From Pedococcus cremeus (GTDB taxonomy: Bacteria > Actinomycetota > Actinomycetes > Actinomycetales > Dermatophilaceae), in contig NZ_FOHB01000001.1 of the NCBI RefSeq assembly GCF_900111375.1, positions 372,001-436,000 on the forward strand: DNA of 64,000 nt, given 5' to 3'. Positions within the stretch are counted from its first letter, which is position 1. Every line of letters starts with the position of its first letter. The notes under the pieces are model-generated. The model did not search any database. It saw only the letters and a program-made list of their open reading frames with translations, and was not told the origin of the DNA. This document shows, piece by piece, positions 8,324 to 17,961 of the stretch. The position numbers and the translations under genes are program-made.

Positions 8324-10429
8324 TCACCTCGCGTTGGCGGCGGCGTCCCCGACCTCTGGCCCCGCCGACGCGACGGCCGCCGGGAGGAAGAGCCGCACCG
8401 TGGTGCCCTCTCCCTCGGCGGACGCCACGAACATCTGGCCGCCGTGGCCCTCGACGATGGTGCGCACGATCGCCAGGCCGAGTCCCGTGCCCGGGATCGC
8501 CTGCGCGGTGGCGTTGCTCGCCCGGAAGAAGCGGTCGCCGAGCCGGGTGAGGTCGTCGTGCGGGATGCCGATTCCGGTGTCGGTGACCGAGATCGCGATC
8601 CGGTCGCCGGAGCGCTCTGCGCTGAGGCCGACCCGCCCCCCAGCCGGGGTGAACTTCACGGCGTTGGAGCCGAGGTTGATGAGGGCGCGTTCGAGCTGGG
8701 CACGGTCGACGTGGACGCACAGGTCGGCGGCGGGCGGCTCCGCGACGAGCTCCACCTTGCCGTTGGCGGCGGTCGGCCCGAGCACCTCGACCACCGCAGA
8801 CACGATGTCGGAGACCGCGACGTTCTCCGGCTGCGAGTGCAGGCCGGACGTCTCGATCTTGTTGAGCACCAGCAGGTCCTCGATGAGGCCCCGCAGGCGC
8901 ACCGTGTTGCGCTCGATGACCCCCAGGGCGCTGAGCTGCGGACCGGTCAGCTGGCCGTAGTCGCCGTCCTCGAGCAGCTCGAGGTAGCCGCTGATCGACG
9001 TCAAGGGGGTACGCAGCTCGTGGCTGACGGTCGCCATGAAGTCCGTCTTCTGGCGGTCGAGGGCGGTGAGGCGGGCCACCTGCTCCTCCTGCATGTGCGC
9101 CAGCCGGGAGGCGACGACACCCTGCGCCACGTAGGAGACGCACTGCTGCACGCCCTGGATCTCGTAGCGCCGCCAGCGCCGCGGCAGGTCGACCGTCATG
9201 AGCGAGAGGAGGCCCAGGCCCTTCTCCCCCACGCCGATCGGCACCATGAGCAGCGAGCGGGCGCCCGTCGCCCGGTGGAACGCCGCCACCCGCGGCTCGT
9301 CGCGCACCTCGGGCGCCAGCAGGTCGGGCAGGCGGAAGACGGTGGCCTCGCGGCGCAGCTCGTCGTTGACCGCGGCCACCTGCCCCATGAGCGACGGCGG
9401 CAGCGGCGGCAGGGACGGCAGGTCGGCGCGGTGGAACTGGGCCATGCCCTCGACGGCCCCGTCGTCCTCGACCGTGTAGAGCAGCACCCGGTCGACGCCC
9501 AGGCCCTGGCCGAGTGAGGAGCACACGAACTCCAGCGCCTCGTCGATGTGCTCGACCGCCCGGACCCGGCGAGCCACGTCGAGGGTGACCCGGTGGATCT
9601 CCAGCATCCGGCCCTGCTCCTCCTGCAGCAGGTGGCGGCTGCGGACCAGCTCGTTGTAGTCGGCGGCCAGGCCGCGGATCTCCGCAGAGCCGTGGTGCTC
9701 GTCGGCCCGCACGACGACCTCGCCGGCGCGCTGGCGCTGCACCACGGAGCGCAGTCGCTCCAACGGCAGGAGCATCGACGCCCGCACCATGCGCCCGGCC
9801 AGCAGCACCAGCAGCACGGCACCGGCCGCGCCGAGGCCCACGACCCCGAGGACGATGCCGATGGACTTGCGGGCCGACGCGCGCACGGCGTCACGCTGGT
9901 GGCCGACGAGCGCGCTGAGCTCGCTGTTGGCCTGGCGGAAGGCGATGAACCGCTCGAAGGCCAGCGCCCGAGCCGGGTCGCGCTGTGCCGCGGGGCGGTC
10001 GCTCAGGCTCTCCGCCGCGCGCGCCGCCTGGAACCACGCGGTGACGGCGCTGCGCTGGCGCTCGACCAGCGCGGCATACCGCTGACGGTCGCTCGTGTCG
10101 ATCTCCTTGCGGCCGAGGGCGGTCGCGACGCGGTGGAGCGTGGCCGCGACGTCCGGCTCGACGGCCTCGTAGCGCCCGGCCGGGGCCGACCCATCCATGG
10201 CCTCGCTCCAGTCGGCCTGCGCCTGGGTCATCTGGAGCAGGGTGTCCTTGTTGAACTGCGCCCCCGGGCCGGTGGCGAGCGTCAGGTTCCGCACGGTCTG
10301 CTGCTGCTCCCGGGCGGTCACCAGGGCCCCGACCACCAGGCCGGAGATCAGGACCAGGAGCACCGCGATGAGGATCTGCAGCTGGCGCGCGGCCGAGAGC
10401 TGCAGGAGGCGTCCCCACTGGCGCCTCAC
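8324..10429 (-). CDS. Membrane sensor histidine kinase (HAMP-GAF-HisKA-HATPase)
   Basis: A 701-residue kinase. Transmembrane segments at about 17-38 and 189-212 bracket an extracytoplasmic helical sensor of about 150 residues. After them come a HAMP-like linker (about 213-265), a GAF-like domain (about 285-435), the dimerisation/phosphoacceptor helix ATVSHELRTPLTSISGYLELL with His470, and the ATPase domain with its N box (NLGSNAVKFTP), G1 (DTGIGIP) and G2 (GTGLGLAI). GTG start at 10429, 28 bp after a processive glycosyltransferase gene and last in a four-gene operon that begins with a response regulator, so the pair probably forms one signalling unit controlling polysaccharide synthesis. The signal is unknown. 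Confidence 0.92.
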   Translation of the reverse strand: MRRQWGRLLQLSAARQLQILIAVLLVLISGLVVGALVTAREQQQTVRNLTLATGPGAQFNKDTLLQMTQAQADWSEAMDGSAPAGRYEAVEPDVAATLHRVATALGRKEIDTSDRQRYAALVERQRSAVTAWFQAARAAESLSDRPAAQRDPARALAFERFIAFRQANSELSALVGHQRDAVRASARKSIGIVLGVVGLGAAGAVLLVLLAGRMVRASMLLPLERLRSVVQRQRAGEVVVRADEHHGSAEIRGLAADYNELVRSRHLLQEEQGRMLEIHRVTLDVARRVRAVEHIDEALEFVCSSLGQGLGVDRVLLYTVEDDGAVEGMAQFHRADLPSLPPLPPSLMGQVAAVNDELRREATVFRLPDLLAPEVRDEPRVAAFHRATGARSLLMVPIGVGEKGLGLLSLMTVDLPRRWRRYEIQGVQQCVSYVAQGVVASRLAHMQEEQVARLTALDRQKTDFMATVSHELRTPLTSISGYLELLEDGDYGQLTGPQLSALGVIERNTVRLRGLIEDLLVLNKIETSGLHSQPENVAVSDIVSAVVEVLGPTAANGKVELVAEPPAADLCVHVDRAQLERALINLGSNAVKFTPAGGRVGLSAERSGDRIAISVTDTGIGIPHDDLTRLGDRFFRASNATAQAIPGTGLGLAIVRTIVEGHGGQMFVASAEGEGTTVRLFLPAAVASAGPEVGDAAANAR

Positions 10430-10457
10430 GAGACGTCCCCGCTGCCGGTGCGCGCCC

Positions 10458-11900
10458 TCACGAGGCCTCCTCGTTGAACCCCGTGCGCGTCATGACGCCC
10501 CAGACCTGCTTCTTCCCCCGCAGGCTGGCCCACCAGCCCTCGAGCCGCCACCACACGGTCAGCTGGCGGAAGCCGAAGTTCTCCAGCACCGAGCAGACCA
10601 GCCCCACGCCGAGGTCGCGCCACCTGCTGTGCCGGTGGAAGGCCCACTCCTCCAAGGTCATCGCCGCCAGCGTCACGAAGATCGCGTAGCCGTAGGCCAG
10701 CGCCAGGAACAGCAGCGCGAAGGGGACGTTGATCGCGTCGAGCACCAGCGCGATGGGCACGATGACGATGCCGTAGAGCTCGAGCAGCGGGGCGACGAGC
10801 TCGAAGAGCCAGTAGTACGGCAGCGCCACGAGCCCGACCTTGCCGTAGCGGGGCCGGAAGAGCATGCCGCGGTACTGCCACAGCGTCTCCCAGAGCCCGC
10901 GGTGCCAGCGGCGGCGCTGGTTGCGCAGCACCTTGAAGGTCGAGGGCACCTCGGTCCACGACACCGGCTCGGGCACGAACTCCACCCGGTAGTCGGCCTT
11001 GGCCTCGCGCATCAGCTTGTGCATGCGGAGCACGAGCTCGAAGTCCTCGCCGATGCTGTCGGGGTCGAGGCCGCCCGCCTCCACGAAGGTGTCGCGCCGG
11101 TAGAGCCCGAAGGCTCCGCTGATGAGGATGAGGCCGCCGAACCGCGACCACCCGGTGCGGCCCACGAGGAAGGCCCGGAGGTACTCGACGACCTGGATGC
11201 GCGGCATCCACGGGCGCGGCATACCGACCGAGACGATCCGGCCGGCGACGACGCGGCACCCGTTGACGGGGCGGATCGTCCCGCCGGTGGCGATGACGCG
11301 CGTCGGGTCGTCGGCGAACGGCTTGGCGACGCGGAGCAGCGCATCGGGCTCCAGGATCGAGTCGGCGTCGATCATGGCCACCAGGGGCTCGGTGGCGGCG
11401 TTGACGCCGACGTTGCTGGCCTCGGAACGCCCGGAGTTCTCCTTGCGCACCACGATGAGGCGGGTGCGGCCGTCACGGGGCACGTACTGCCCGAGCACCC
11501 TCGCCCGGACCGGGATGTCCTGCGGCACGTCGCGCGGCAGCTCCACGAGGTCGAACGCCTCCCGCAGCCGCGCGAACGTGGCGTCGGTGCTGCCGTCGTC
11601 GACGACCACGACCTCGTGCCCCGGGTAGCGCAGCGACAGCAGCGCCTTCACCGAGGTGACGATGCCCGCCTCCTCGTTGTGCGCCGGCACGATCACCGAG
11701 ACGCCCGGCGTCAGCTCACCGCCGAGGGTGTCGACGACCGTCTTGCGGCCGCGCAGGTAGGAGCGGAAGTCCAGTGCCCCCAACAGGATCAGCACCAGGT
11801 AGGAGGTGTTGATGAGGACGAAGTAGGCCAGGACCGGGACCGCGGTGACGTCCATGAGCCAGACGACGACACCGCGCAGCGGCTCGAGCAGCTCCCTCAC
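10458..11900 (-). CDS. Processive family 2 glycosyltransferase (membrane polysaccharide synthase)
   Basis: A 480-residue membrane glycosyltransferase of the cellulose/hyaluronan/poly-GlcNAc synthase type. It shows the GT2 core SVIVPAHNEEAG (about 68-79), VVVDDGSTDATF (about 99-109), AMIDADS (about 175-181), GEDFEL (about 284-289) and the processivity motif QRRRW at about 328-332. A hydrophobic helix lies at about 18-41 and several more follow residue 350. The polymer it makes cannot be read from sequence. The GTG start at 11900 overlaps the stop of the HEAT gene (GTGA), which argues for it over a later ATG near 11855. No PilZ domain is present, so regulation may run through the linked two-component proteins instead of direct c-di-GMP binding. 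Confidence 0.9.
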   Translation of the reverse strand: MRELLEPLRGVVVWLMDVTAVPVLAYFVLINTSYLVLILLGALDFRSYLRGRKTVVDTLGGELTPGVSVIVPAHNEEAGIVTSVKALLSLRYPGHEVVVVDDGSTDATFARLREAFDLVELPRDVPQDIPVRARVLGQYVPRDGRTRLIVVRKENSGRSEASNVGVNAATEPLVAMIDADSILEPDALLRVAKPFADDPTRVIATGGTIRPVNGCRVVAGRIVSVGMPRPWMPRIQVVEYLRAFLVGRTGWSRFGGLILISGAFGLYRRDTFVEAGGLDPDSIGEDFELVLRMHKLMREAKADYRVEFVPEPVSWTEVPSTFKVLRNQRRRWHRGLWETLWQYRGMLFRPRYGKVGLVALPYYWLFELVAPLLELYGIVIVPIALVLDAINVPFALLFLALAYGYAIFVTLAAMTLEEWAFHRHSRWRDLGVGLVCSVLENFGFRQLTVWWRLEGWWASLRGKKQVWGVMTRTGFNEEAS

Positions 11901-12949
11901 CGCAGCACTCCCTGCAGGGACGCCACGGTCAGCGCGCTCTGCACCGGGCGCTCGTCGCTGGCGGCGTCGAGAGCGGCCCGCCCGCACGGTCCGAGCCGCA
12001 CGAGCGACGTCGCGGCGATCTCGGCAAGCCGCGGGTCGGGGCCTCGCAGCAGGGCGGCCAGGGTGGACACGGCGGCATCCTCCCCGAGCTGGCCGAGGGC
12101 CTCGGCGCAGACGCGCCGCAGCGGCAACGGCTGCGAAGCCTCGGTATGCCGCGCGAGCACCTCCACGTCGTCGGCGCGCCCGATGCTGCCGAGCGCCTGC
12201 GCGCAGGTCTCGCGGACGGTGAGGTCGGGGTCGAGGGCCAGCCGCTCCCGAAGGCACGGGAGCGCCCGGGTGAAGCTGCCGATGCCGCAGACGTGGGCGG
12301 CGACGGTGCGGGTGCGGGGGTCGGGGTCGGAGAGCGCGTCGCCGAGGGCGCCGGAGATGCCGACGCCCATCCCGAGCAGGGCATCGGCCGCGAGCCCGGC
12401 GGGCAGCCCCGCCCCGGGCGCCCCGACCGCGGCCAGCAGGGGGGCGGCGGCGCGCGGGTCGCCGATCAGGCCGAGGGCGTAGGCGGCGCTGGACCGGACC
12501 TCGCCCGCCTTGTCCTGCAGGGCAACCACCAGGGAGTCGACCGCGTCGGGAACCCGGCTCACGCCCAGCAGCTGGGCGGCCTGCGCGCGCCGGACCGGTG
12601 AGGAGTGCCGCAGGTCGGCCATGGCCGACTCGAGCGCGCCGTGGCGGTCGAGGACTTCGACCAGGTGCTCCGCGGGCAGGCCGCGCACCTTGCCCAGCAG
12701 GTCGGCGATGGCCCCGGTGACGGCACGGCGCGACGGCCCCTCGGCGGCGACGAGGGTCGATCGCGCCGGCCCCTCGTCCTCCCCGGCGGACACCGCGATG
12801 AGGTGGGGACGCAGCGGCGCGACGAGGGCGGCCCTGCGGCGGCGCCGGGTCTCACGCCCGACCTTGGTCAGCACGAGCACGACGGCGAGCGCCAGGCACG
12901 CAGCGAAGACGAGGGTGGCGGCGAGAAGGGTGACAGGGGCGCCGGTCAC
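11897..12949 (-). CDS. Membrane-anchored HEAT-repeat protein
   Basis: A 350-residue protein with one N-terminal transmembrane helix (about 5-27, VTLLAATLVFAACLALAVVLVL) followed by a basic RRRRRA stop and a cytoplasmic domain built of helical pairs of HEAT or PBS-lyase-like type. Examples are SPVRRAQAAQLLGVSRVPDAV, GEVRSSAAYALGLIGDPRAA, PRTRTVAAHVCGIGSFTRAL and LTVRETCAQALGSIGRADDV. Such repeats are protein-interaction scaffolds. Its GTG start overlaps the response-regulator stop and its stop overlaps the glycosyltransferase start, so it is locked between them. I infer that it docks the regulator, kinase or synthase at the membrane. Confidence 0.85.
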   Translation of the reverse strand: MTGAPVTLLAATLVFAACLALAVVLVLTKVGRETRRRRRAALVAPLRPHLIAVSAGEDEGPARSTLVAAEGPSRRAVTGAIADLLGKVRGLPAEHLVEVLDRHGALESAMADLRHSSPVRRAQAAQLLGVSRVPDAVDSLVVALQDKAGEVRSSAAYALGLIGDPRAAAPLLAAVGAPGAGLPAGLAADALLGMGVGISGALGDALSDPDPRTRTVAAHVCGIGSFTRALPCLRERLALDPDLTVRETCAQALGSIGRADDVEVLARHTEASQPLPLRRVCAEALGQLGEDAAVSTLAALLRGPDPRLAEIAATSLVRLGPCGRAALDAASDERPVQSALTVASLQGVLR

Positions 12950-13338
12950 GCCCGGGCCCGGGACAGCATGGTGTTGACCCGGTGAAGTAGCTCTCGAGGG
13001 CTGAACGGCTTGATGACGTAGTCATCGGCGCCGATGGCGAAACCGGTGTCGACGTCGCTGTCGCGCGACTTGGCGCTCAGCATGAGCACCGGCACACGGG
13101 GGTGGTCGCTCTCGCGGATCTTCCGCAGGACGTCGAAGCCGGACAGCCCGGGCATCATCACGTCGAGGACGGCGAGCTGCGGAGGGTTGGCCTCGAACGC
13201 CTCCCACGCCGCGAGGCCGTCCGGAACCGCCTGCACGGCATACCCCGCTTGCGAGAGCTTGAACTCCACCAGCTCGCGGATGTCGGCGTCGTCGTCGGCG
13301 ACGAGGACCCGGGTCCCCTCCGGTGTGGACACTTCCAT
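12946..13338 (-). CDS. Stand-alone response regulator (receiver domain only)
   Basis: A 130-residue CheY-like receiver with no output domain. Acid pocket DDD at residues 15-17, phosphoacceptor Asp59 in LAVLDVMMPG, the switch residue in LMLSAKS and the conserved Lys110 in YVIKPFSP are all present. The start MEVSTPEGTRVLVADDD is chosen because it puts the first strand directly after the N-terminus; the longer frame adds residues encoded by the upstream palindromes. It heads the operon with HEAT, glycosyltransferase and kinase genes. A receiver without a DNA-binding domain suggests control by protein contact, perhaps with the HEAT protein. Confidence 0.92.
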   Translation of the reverse strand: MEVSTPEGTRVLVADDDADIRELVEFKLSQAGYAVQAVPDGLAAWEAFEANPPQLAVLDVMMPGLSGFDVLRKIRESDHPRVPVLMLSAKSRDSDVDTGFAIGADDYVIKPFSPRELLHRVNTMLSRARA

Positions 13339-13366
13339 TGCCTCTCGTTCGCCCCGGCTTGCGTGG

Positions 13367-13392
13367 GCACACGTGCTGAGAGCACATGTGCT
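13367..13392. promoter_or_regulatory. Tandem GCACAYGTGCT sites upstream of the response-regulator operon
   Basis: Two copies of GCACAYGTGCT stand 15 bp apart (13367-13377 and 13382-13392); the second is part of the perfect palindrome AGCACATGTGCT. They lie 29-54 bp upstream of the response-regulator start codon, next to an unusually AT-rich stretch (about 13390-13430) that is the best place for a promoter. I infer that they bind a dimeric regulator; its identity is unknown. Confidence 0.45.
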
Positions 13393-13470
13393 TGAAAGCA
13401 AAAGTAAACGAACAAACCGGGAAATTCGCGGCAACAGGCCTGCTCTTTACCTTCTGGACGAACGGGTGAG

Positions 13471-13498
13471 GCCGTGCCCACCTTTCGGTGGGCACGGC
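13471..13498 (-). terminator. Rho-gene terminator hairpin
   Basis: A perfect 12-bp stem (GCCGTGCCCACC / GGTGGGCACGGC) with a four-base loop, starting 24 bp after the rho stop codon in the direction of transcription. It is followed by no T-tract. It should separate rho from the response-regulator operon downstream. Confidence 0.8.
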
Positions 13499-13522
13499 CT
13501 CAGGCGCTGTTGGGGTGGACCG

Positions 13523-15625
13523 TCAGCGGCGGGTGTCCTCGTCCTCGATGTGGATCGAGGAGGTCTGCTGGACCTGCATGAGGAACTCGATGTTGCTCTT
13601 GGTCTTCTTCAGACGGTCGATGAGCAGCTCGATGCCCTGCTGCTGGTCGAGCGCGGCGAGCACCCGTCGCAGCTTCCACATGATCTTCAGCTCCTCGCCG
13701 GAGAGGAGGATCTCCTCCCGGCGGGTGCCCGAGGCGTTGACGTCGACGGCCGGGAAGATCCGGCGGTTCGCCAGGCCACGGTCGAGCTTGAGCTCCATGT
13801 TCCCGGTGCCCTTGAACTCCTCGAAGATGACCTCGTCCATGCGGGAGCCGGTCTCGACGAGCGCGGTCGCGAGGATGGTCAGCGAGCCGCCGTCCTCGAT
13901 GTTGCGGGCGGCACCGAAGAACTTCTTCGGCGGGTACAGCGCGGCGCTGTCGACGCCACCGGAGAGGATGCGGCCGCTCGGCGGCGCCGACAGGTTGTAG
14001 GCACGGCCGAGCTTGGTGATCGAGTCGAGCAGCACGACGACGTCGTGGCCCATCTCGACCAGGCGCTTGGCCCGCTCGATGGCCAGCTCGGCGACCGTGG
14101 TGTGGTCGTCGGCCGGGCGGTCGAACGTCGAGGAGATGACCTCACCCTTGACCGCGCGCTGCATGTCGGTGACCTCCTCGGGACGCTCGTCCACGAGGAC
14201 GACCATGAGGTGGCACTCCGGGTTGTTGGTCGTGATGGCGTTGGCGATCGCCTGCATGACCATGGTCTTGCCGGCCTTGGCCGGGGCGACGATGAGGCCG
14301 CGCTGGCCCTTGCCGATCGGCGCGACGAGGTCGATGATCCGCGTCGTCAGCTGGGTCGGGTCGGTCTCGAGGCGCAGGCGCTGCTGCGGGTACAGCGGCG
14401 TCAGCTTGCCGAACTCGACGCGCTTCTTGGCGTCCTCCGGGGTCATCCCGTTGACGGTGTCGAGGCGCACCAGCGCGTTGAACTTCTGGCGCGAGTTCTG
14501 CTGCTGCTCCTCGCTCTGCGCCTTCACGGCGCCGGTGACGGCGTCACCCTTGCGCAGGCCGTTCTTCTTGACCAGGCCGAGCGGCACGTAGACGTCGCTC
14601 GGGCCGGGCAGGTAGCCGGAGGTGCGGACGAAGGCGTAGTTCTCGAGGACGTCGAGGATGCCGGCGACCGGCACGAGGATGTCGTCCTCGGCCACCATCG
14701 GCTCGTTCTCGTAGTCCTCGCGGCCACCACGGCGCTTGTCACGACCGCGGTTCCGGCTGCGGCTGCGACGACGACCCCGGCCGTCGCCCTCGTCCTCGTC
14801 ACCACGGTTGTCGCGGGTGTTGTGGTCGTCGCGGGTGTTGTGGTCATCGCGGTTGGCGCGGTCATCGCGGGTGGTGCGGGTGTCGGCACGCTCGTCGCGG
14901 TCCTGGCGGTTCCGGTTGTCGCTGCGGTCGGTGCGGTCGCTGCGGTCCTCGCGCTCCGGACGGCTGCGGTCGCCGCCACGCTCCTCGCGGTCCTGGCGGC
15001 TGCGCTCGCCACGGTCCTGGCGGGCGCGGTCACCGCGCTCCTCGCGCGGGGCACGGTCGTCGCGCTCGCGGCGGCCCTCGCGGGCCTGCTCGCCGTGGGC
15101 GGCCTCACCGCGGTCCTGGCGCTCCTCGCGCTGCGGGCGGTCCTCACGCTGCTGGCGGGCGTCGCGCTGGCGGGGCTGACGCTCGCCGCCTTCCGCACGC
15201 TGGGCGCGGGCCTGCTCTGCGCCCTCGTGGGCGGCGGGGCGCTCCCCGCCCTGCTGGCGCACCGCGCCCTGCTGGCGCTCCTGGCGCGCGGTGGCGTCCG
15301 GAGCGGTCTTCTCCTGGGTCGCCTGGTCCTGGGTCGCCTGGTCCTGGGCGGCCCGGTCCCGGGCGCCGTCGTTCTGAGCGCGCTCGACGCGCGGGGCCCC
15401 GGCCTCGGCCTTGGTGGCGGGCGCGGCGGCCGGCGCGGAGCCGGACTGGCGGGCCTTGATGGCGGTGATCAGGTCACCCTTGCGCATCTTGGCGGTGCCC
15501 GTGATCCCCATGCTGGAGGCCAGGCCCTGGAGCTCGGCCAGGCGCATGGCGCTCAGCGCGCCGGATCGACGGGGCTTCTCGGTGCCACCGGGCTGGGCGG
15601 CGTCGAGAGTGGTGGTGTCTGTCAC
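13523..15625 (-). CDS. rho: Transcription termination factor Rho
   Basis: A 700-residue Rho, far longer than the roughly 420 of E. coli Rho. The N-terminal helical domain ([15 protein letters not shown] ... [10 protein letters not shown]) is followed by an insert of about 250-280 residues rich in Arg, Asp, Glu and Gln, the type of insert known from actinobacterial Rho. The RNA-binding cold-shock-like domain ([20 protein letters not shown]) and the ATPase come next, with Walker [14 protein letters not shown], Walker [17 protein letters not shown] and the R-loop region [25 protein letters not shown] at 15625 is chosen because a strong GGGGAAGGA lies upstream and the longer frame encodes nothing Rho-like. 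It sits directly after thrB, as in many actinobacteria. Confidence 0.97.
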   Translation of the reverse strand: MTDTTTLDAAQPGGTEKPRRSGALSAMRLAELQGLASSMGITGTAKMRKGDLITAIKARQSGSAPAAAPATKAEAGAPRVERAQNDGARDRAAQDQATQDQATQEKTAPDATARQERQQGAVRQQGGERPAAHEGAEQARAQRAEGGERQPRQRDARQQREDRPQREERQDRGEAAHGEQAREGRRERDDRAPREERGDRARQDRGERSRQDREERGGDRSRPEREDRSDRTDRSDNRNRQDRDERADTRTTRDDRANRDDHNTRDDHNTRDNRGDEDEGDGRGRRRSRSRNRGRDKRRGGREDYENEPMVAEDDILVPVAGILDVLENYAFVRTSGYLPGPSDVYVPLGLVKKNGLRKGDAVTGAVKAQSEEQQQNSRQKFNALVRLDTVNGMTPEDAKKRVEFGKLTPLYPQQRLRLETDPTQLTTRIIDLVAPIGKGQRGLIVAPAKAGKTMVMQAIANAITTNNPECHLMVVLVDERPEEVTDMQRAVKGEVISSTFDRPADDHTTVAELAIERAKRLVEMGHDVVVLLDSITKLGRAYNLSAPPSGRILSGGVDSAALYPPKKFFGAARNIEDGGSLTILATALVETGSRMDEVIFEEFKGTGNMELKLDRGLANRRIFPAVDVNASGTRREEILLSGEELKIMWKLRRVLAALDQQQGIELLIDRLKKTKSNIEFLMQVQQTSSIHIEDEDTRR

Positions 15626-15874
15626 GAAGGATCCTTCCCCCTCGTATGCGGTCCGGACTGAGAGCCGGACCGGGGCTTGGGCCAAGAACTGGCCAGTGGA
15701 AGTCACGCAAGGGCACGAGAAGCCAAGGGGCAACGATCGAGTTGCCTTCGCGTGGGGGTGCACGTGTCGCGAGATATCGAGGAGCTCAGCTGAGGAGCTC
15801 TCCCATCCACTGCGTGCGTCCTCAATGTAACACTCCGCCGTACTCGTCCGTGACAAGGCTCCACCGAACGGCGG

Positions 15875-16864
15875 TCAGGTTGTGACCTCTCGGACGATGA
15901 CCCCTTCCCCGGGCACGCCTGGGGCCAGGGCCTTCCACGACGACGGCTCGCCCGGCGCCCCCGCGTGGTCGAGCACCGCGTCGGCGGTGGTCGTGGTCGC
16001 CAACACGAGCACCGACGGGCCCGCACCTGAGATGACGGCGGCGTGCCCCTCGCGGCGCAGCGCGTCGACGAGCTCCATGGAGTGCGGGTACGACGGGCGG
16101 CGCGCCTCCTGGTGCAGCCGCTCCTGCGTCGCGGACAGCAGGTGCTCGGGTGCGTGCCGCATGGCGTGCACCAGCAGCGCTGCACGCGCCGAGTTGTATG
16201 CCGCGTCGGCGAGCCGCACGTGGGAGGGCAGCACCGAGCGGGCCTTGGCCGTGGAGAGCGTCTCGGAGGGGATGAAGACGACCGGCACGACGTCGGGGTG
16301 CAGCGGCACCCGGACCGTGGTGGTGGCGGCCTTCGCGGTCTCCCCCGGGTCGTCGCTCCACGACAGGGTCATGCCGCCGTGGACGCTGGCCGACGCGTTG
16401 TCGGGGTGGCCCTCGACCATCGAGGCGATGTCGTTGGTGAACGCGAGGTCGAACGGCCGGTCGTCGCGCTCAGAGGCTCGGGAGAGCCCCTGTGCCGCAG
16501 CGATGCCCGTGACGATGGCGGTGGCGGAGGAACCGAGCCCCCGCCCGTGGGGCACGACGTTGCGACACCGCAGGTGCAGGCCGCGGGGCACCTCCACCGC
16601 GTCGGCCGGGTCGAGGTGGTCCCAGGCGGTGAGCATCGACCGGTAGACCAGGTGGCGCTCGTCGAGCGGCACGTCACCCGCCCCCTGGCCCTCCACCTCG
16701 ATGACCAGGCCCGGGTCGTCCGTGACGGTCGCGGTGCACTCGTCCCAGATGCCGAGCGCGAGCCCGATCGAGTCGAAGCCGGGGCCGAGGTTGGCGCTGC
16801 TGGCCGGCACGCGCACGTGCACCGAGGTGCCTGGGGCCAGCCGGTGCGCCGCGCGCTGGGTCAT
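15875..16864 (-). CDS. thrB: Homoserine kinase
   Basis: A 329-residue GHMP kinase that phosphorylates homoserine with ATP in threonine synthesis. It shows the N-terminal VRVPASSANLGPGFDSIGLALG and the GHMP ATP loop VPHGRGLGSSATAIV near residue 105, plus the C-terminal ISGAGPSVLVL block. The ATG start at 16864 overlaps the thrC stop by one base (TGATG). It is the last gene of the hom-thrC-thrB unit, with rho 249 bp downstream. Confidence 0.97.
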   Translation of the reverse strand: MTQRAAHRLAPGTSVHVRVPASSANLGPGFDSIGLALGIWDECTATVTDDPGLVIEVEGQGAGDVPLDERHLVYRSMLTAWDHLDPADAVEVPRGLHLRCRNVVPHGRGLGSSATAIVTGIAAAQGLSRASERDDRPFDLAFTNDIASMVEGHPDNASASVHGGMTLSWSDDPGETAKAATTTVRVPLHPDVVPVVFIPSETLSTAKARSVLPSHVRLADAAYNSARAALLVHAMRHAPEHLLSATQERLHQEARRPSYPHSMELVDALRREGHAAVISGAGPSVLVLATTTTADAVLDHAGAPGEPSSWKALAPGVPGEGVIVREVTT

Positions 16865-17961
16865 CAGCCCTCCAGCCCGAGCGCCTGTGCTGCCGTGTAG
16901 GCGTCGACGGGGACCCGGGTCGGCGTGACGTCCGCGCCGTCGGCGCCCTTGAGCGCCCACTGCGGGTCCTTCAGGCCATGCCCGGTCACGGTGCAGACCA
17001 CCGTGGCACCGGCCGGTACCTGGCCGGCCTCGTGGGCCATGAGCAGTCCGGCGACGCTGGCCGCCGAGGCGGGCTCGACGAAGATGCCCTCGCGGGCGGA
17101 CAGCAGCCGGTGCGCGGCGAGGATCTGCTCGTCGGTGACCGCGTCGATGCGCCCGCCCGAGGTGTCACGCGCCTCTTCGGCCTGCTTCCACGAGGCGGGG
17201 TTGCCGATGCGGATGGCGGTGGCGATGGTCTCGGGCTGGTCCACCGGGTGGCCGAGCACGATGGGGGCGGCGCCGGCGGCCTGGAAGCCCCACATCCGGG
17301 GCAGCTTCGTGGCCACCCCGTCGGGCACGCCCTCGATCCCGTGCCCCGCGGCATACTCGCGGTAGCCCCTCCAGTAGGCCGTGATGTTGCCGGCGTTGCC
17401 GACGGGCAGGCAGTGGATGTCGGGGGCGTCGCCGAGCGCGTCGACGACCTCGAAGGAAGCGGTCTTCTGGCCCTCGATGCGGGCCGGGTTCACCGAGTTG
17501 ACCAGCTCGACGGGGTAGGCCTCGGCGAGCTTGCGCGCCAAGGTGAGGCAGTCGTCGAAGTTGCCGTCGACCTGCAGCAGCGTCGCCCCGTGGGCGATGG
17601 CCTGGCTCAGCTTGCCCATGGCGATCTTGCCGTCGGGCACCAGCACACCGCAGGCCATGCCGGCCTTGGTGGCGTAGGCCGCCGCGGAGGCCGAGGTGTT
17701 GCCGGTGGAAGCGCAGATGACCGCCTTGGCCCCGTGCTTGGCGGCCATCGACATCGCGGTCGTCATGCCCCGGTCCTTGAACGAGCCGGTCGGGTTGAGG
17801 CCCTCGTACTTGACGAAGACCTGCGCGCCGGTGAGCTCGGAGAGGTGCTCGGCCGGGATGAGCGGCGTGCCGCCCTCCTGCAGGGTGATGACCGGGGCGC
17901 CCTCGAGCATGGGCAGCCGCTCGGCGTACTCGCGGATCACGCCGCGCCACAGGTGCGCCAT
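16864..17961 (-). CDS. thrC: Threonine synthase
   Basis: A 365-residue PLP enzyme turning O-phosphohomoserine into threonine. The PLP lysine is in [11 protein letters not shown] at about residue 62, the phosphate-binding pattern [14 protein letters not shown] follows, and the PLP ring-binding VGNAGN and late [11 protein letters not shown] are present. The size fits the short (class II-like bacterial) threonine synthases. It overlaps hom upstream and thrB downstream by single-base TGATG junctions. Confidence 0.97.
   Translation of the reverse strand: MAHLWRGVIREYAERLPMLEGAPVITLQEGGTPLIPAEHLSELTGAQVFVKYEGLNPTGSFKDRGMTTAMSMAAKHGAKAVICASTGNTSASAAAYATKAGMACGVLVPDGKIAMGKLSQAIAHGATLLQVDGNFDDCLTLARKLAEAYPVELVNSVNPARIEGQKTASFEVVDALGDAPDIHCLPVGNAGNITAYWRGYREYAAGHGIEGVPDGVATKLPRMWGFQAAGAAPIVLGHPVDQPETIATAIRIGNPASWKQAEEARDTSGGRIDAVTDEQILAAHRLLSAREGIFVEPASAASVAGLLMAHEAGQVPAGATVVCTVTGHGLKDPQWALKGADGADVTPTRVPVDAYTAAQALGLEG

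Noticed and set aside
13977-15100. Tandem coding repeats in rho as a mobile or satellite sequence
   Set aside because: The repeats are degenerate codon-level runs within the known insert; no DNA unit is repeated exactly.
13034-15661. Long open frame antisense to rho
   Set aside because: It translates into Ala/Val/Leu runs produced by the Arg/Asp-rich insert on the other strand.
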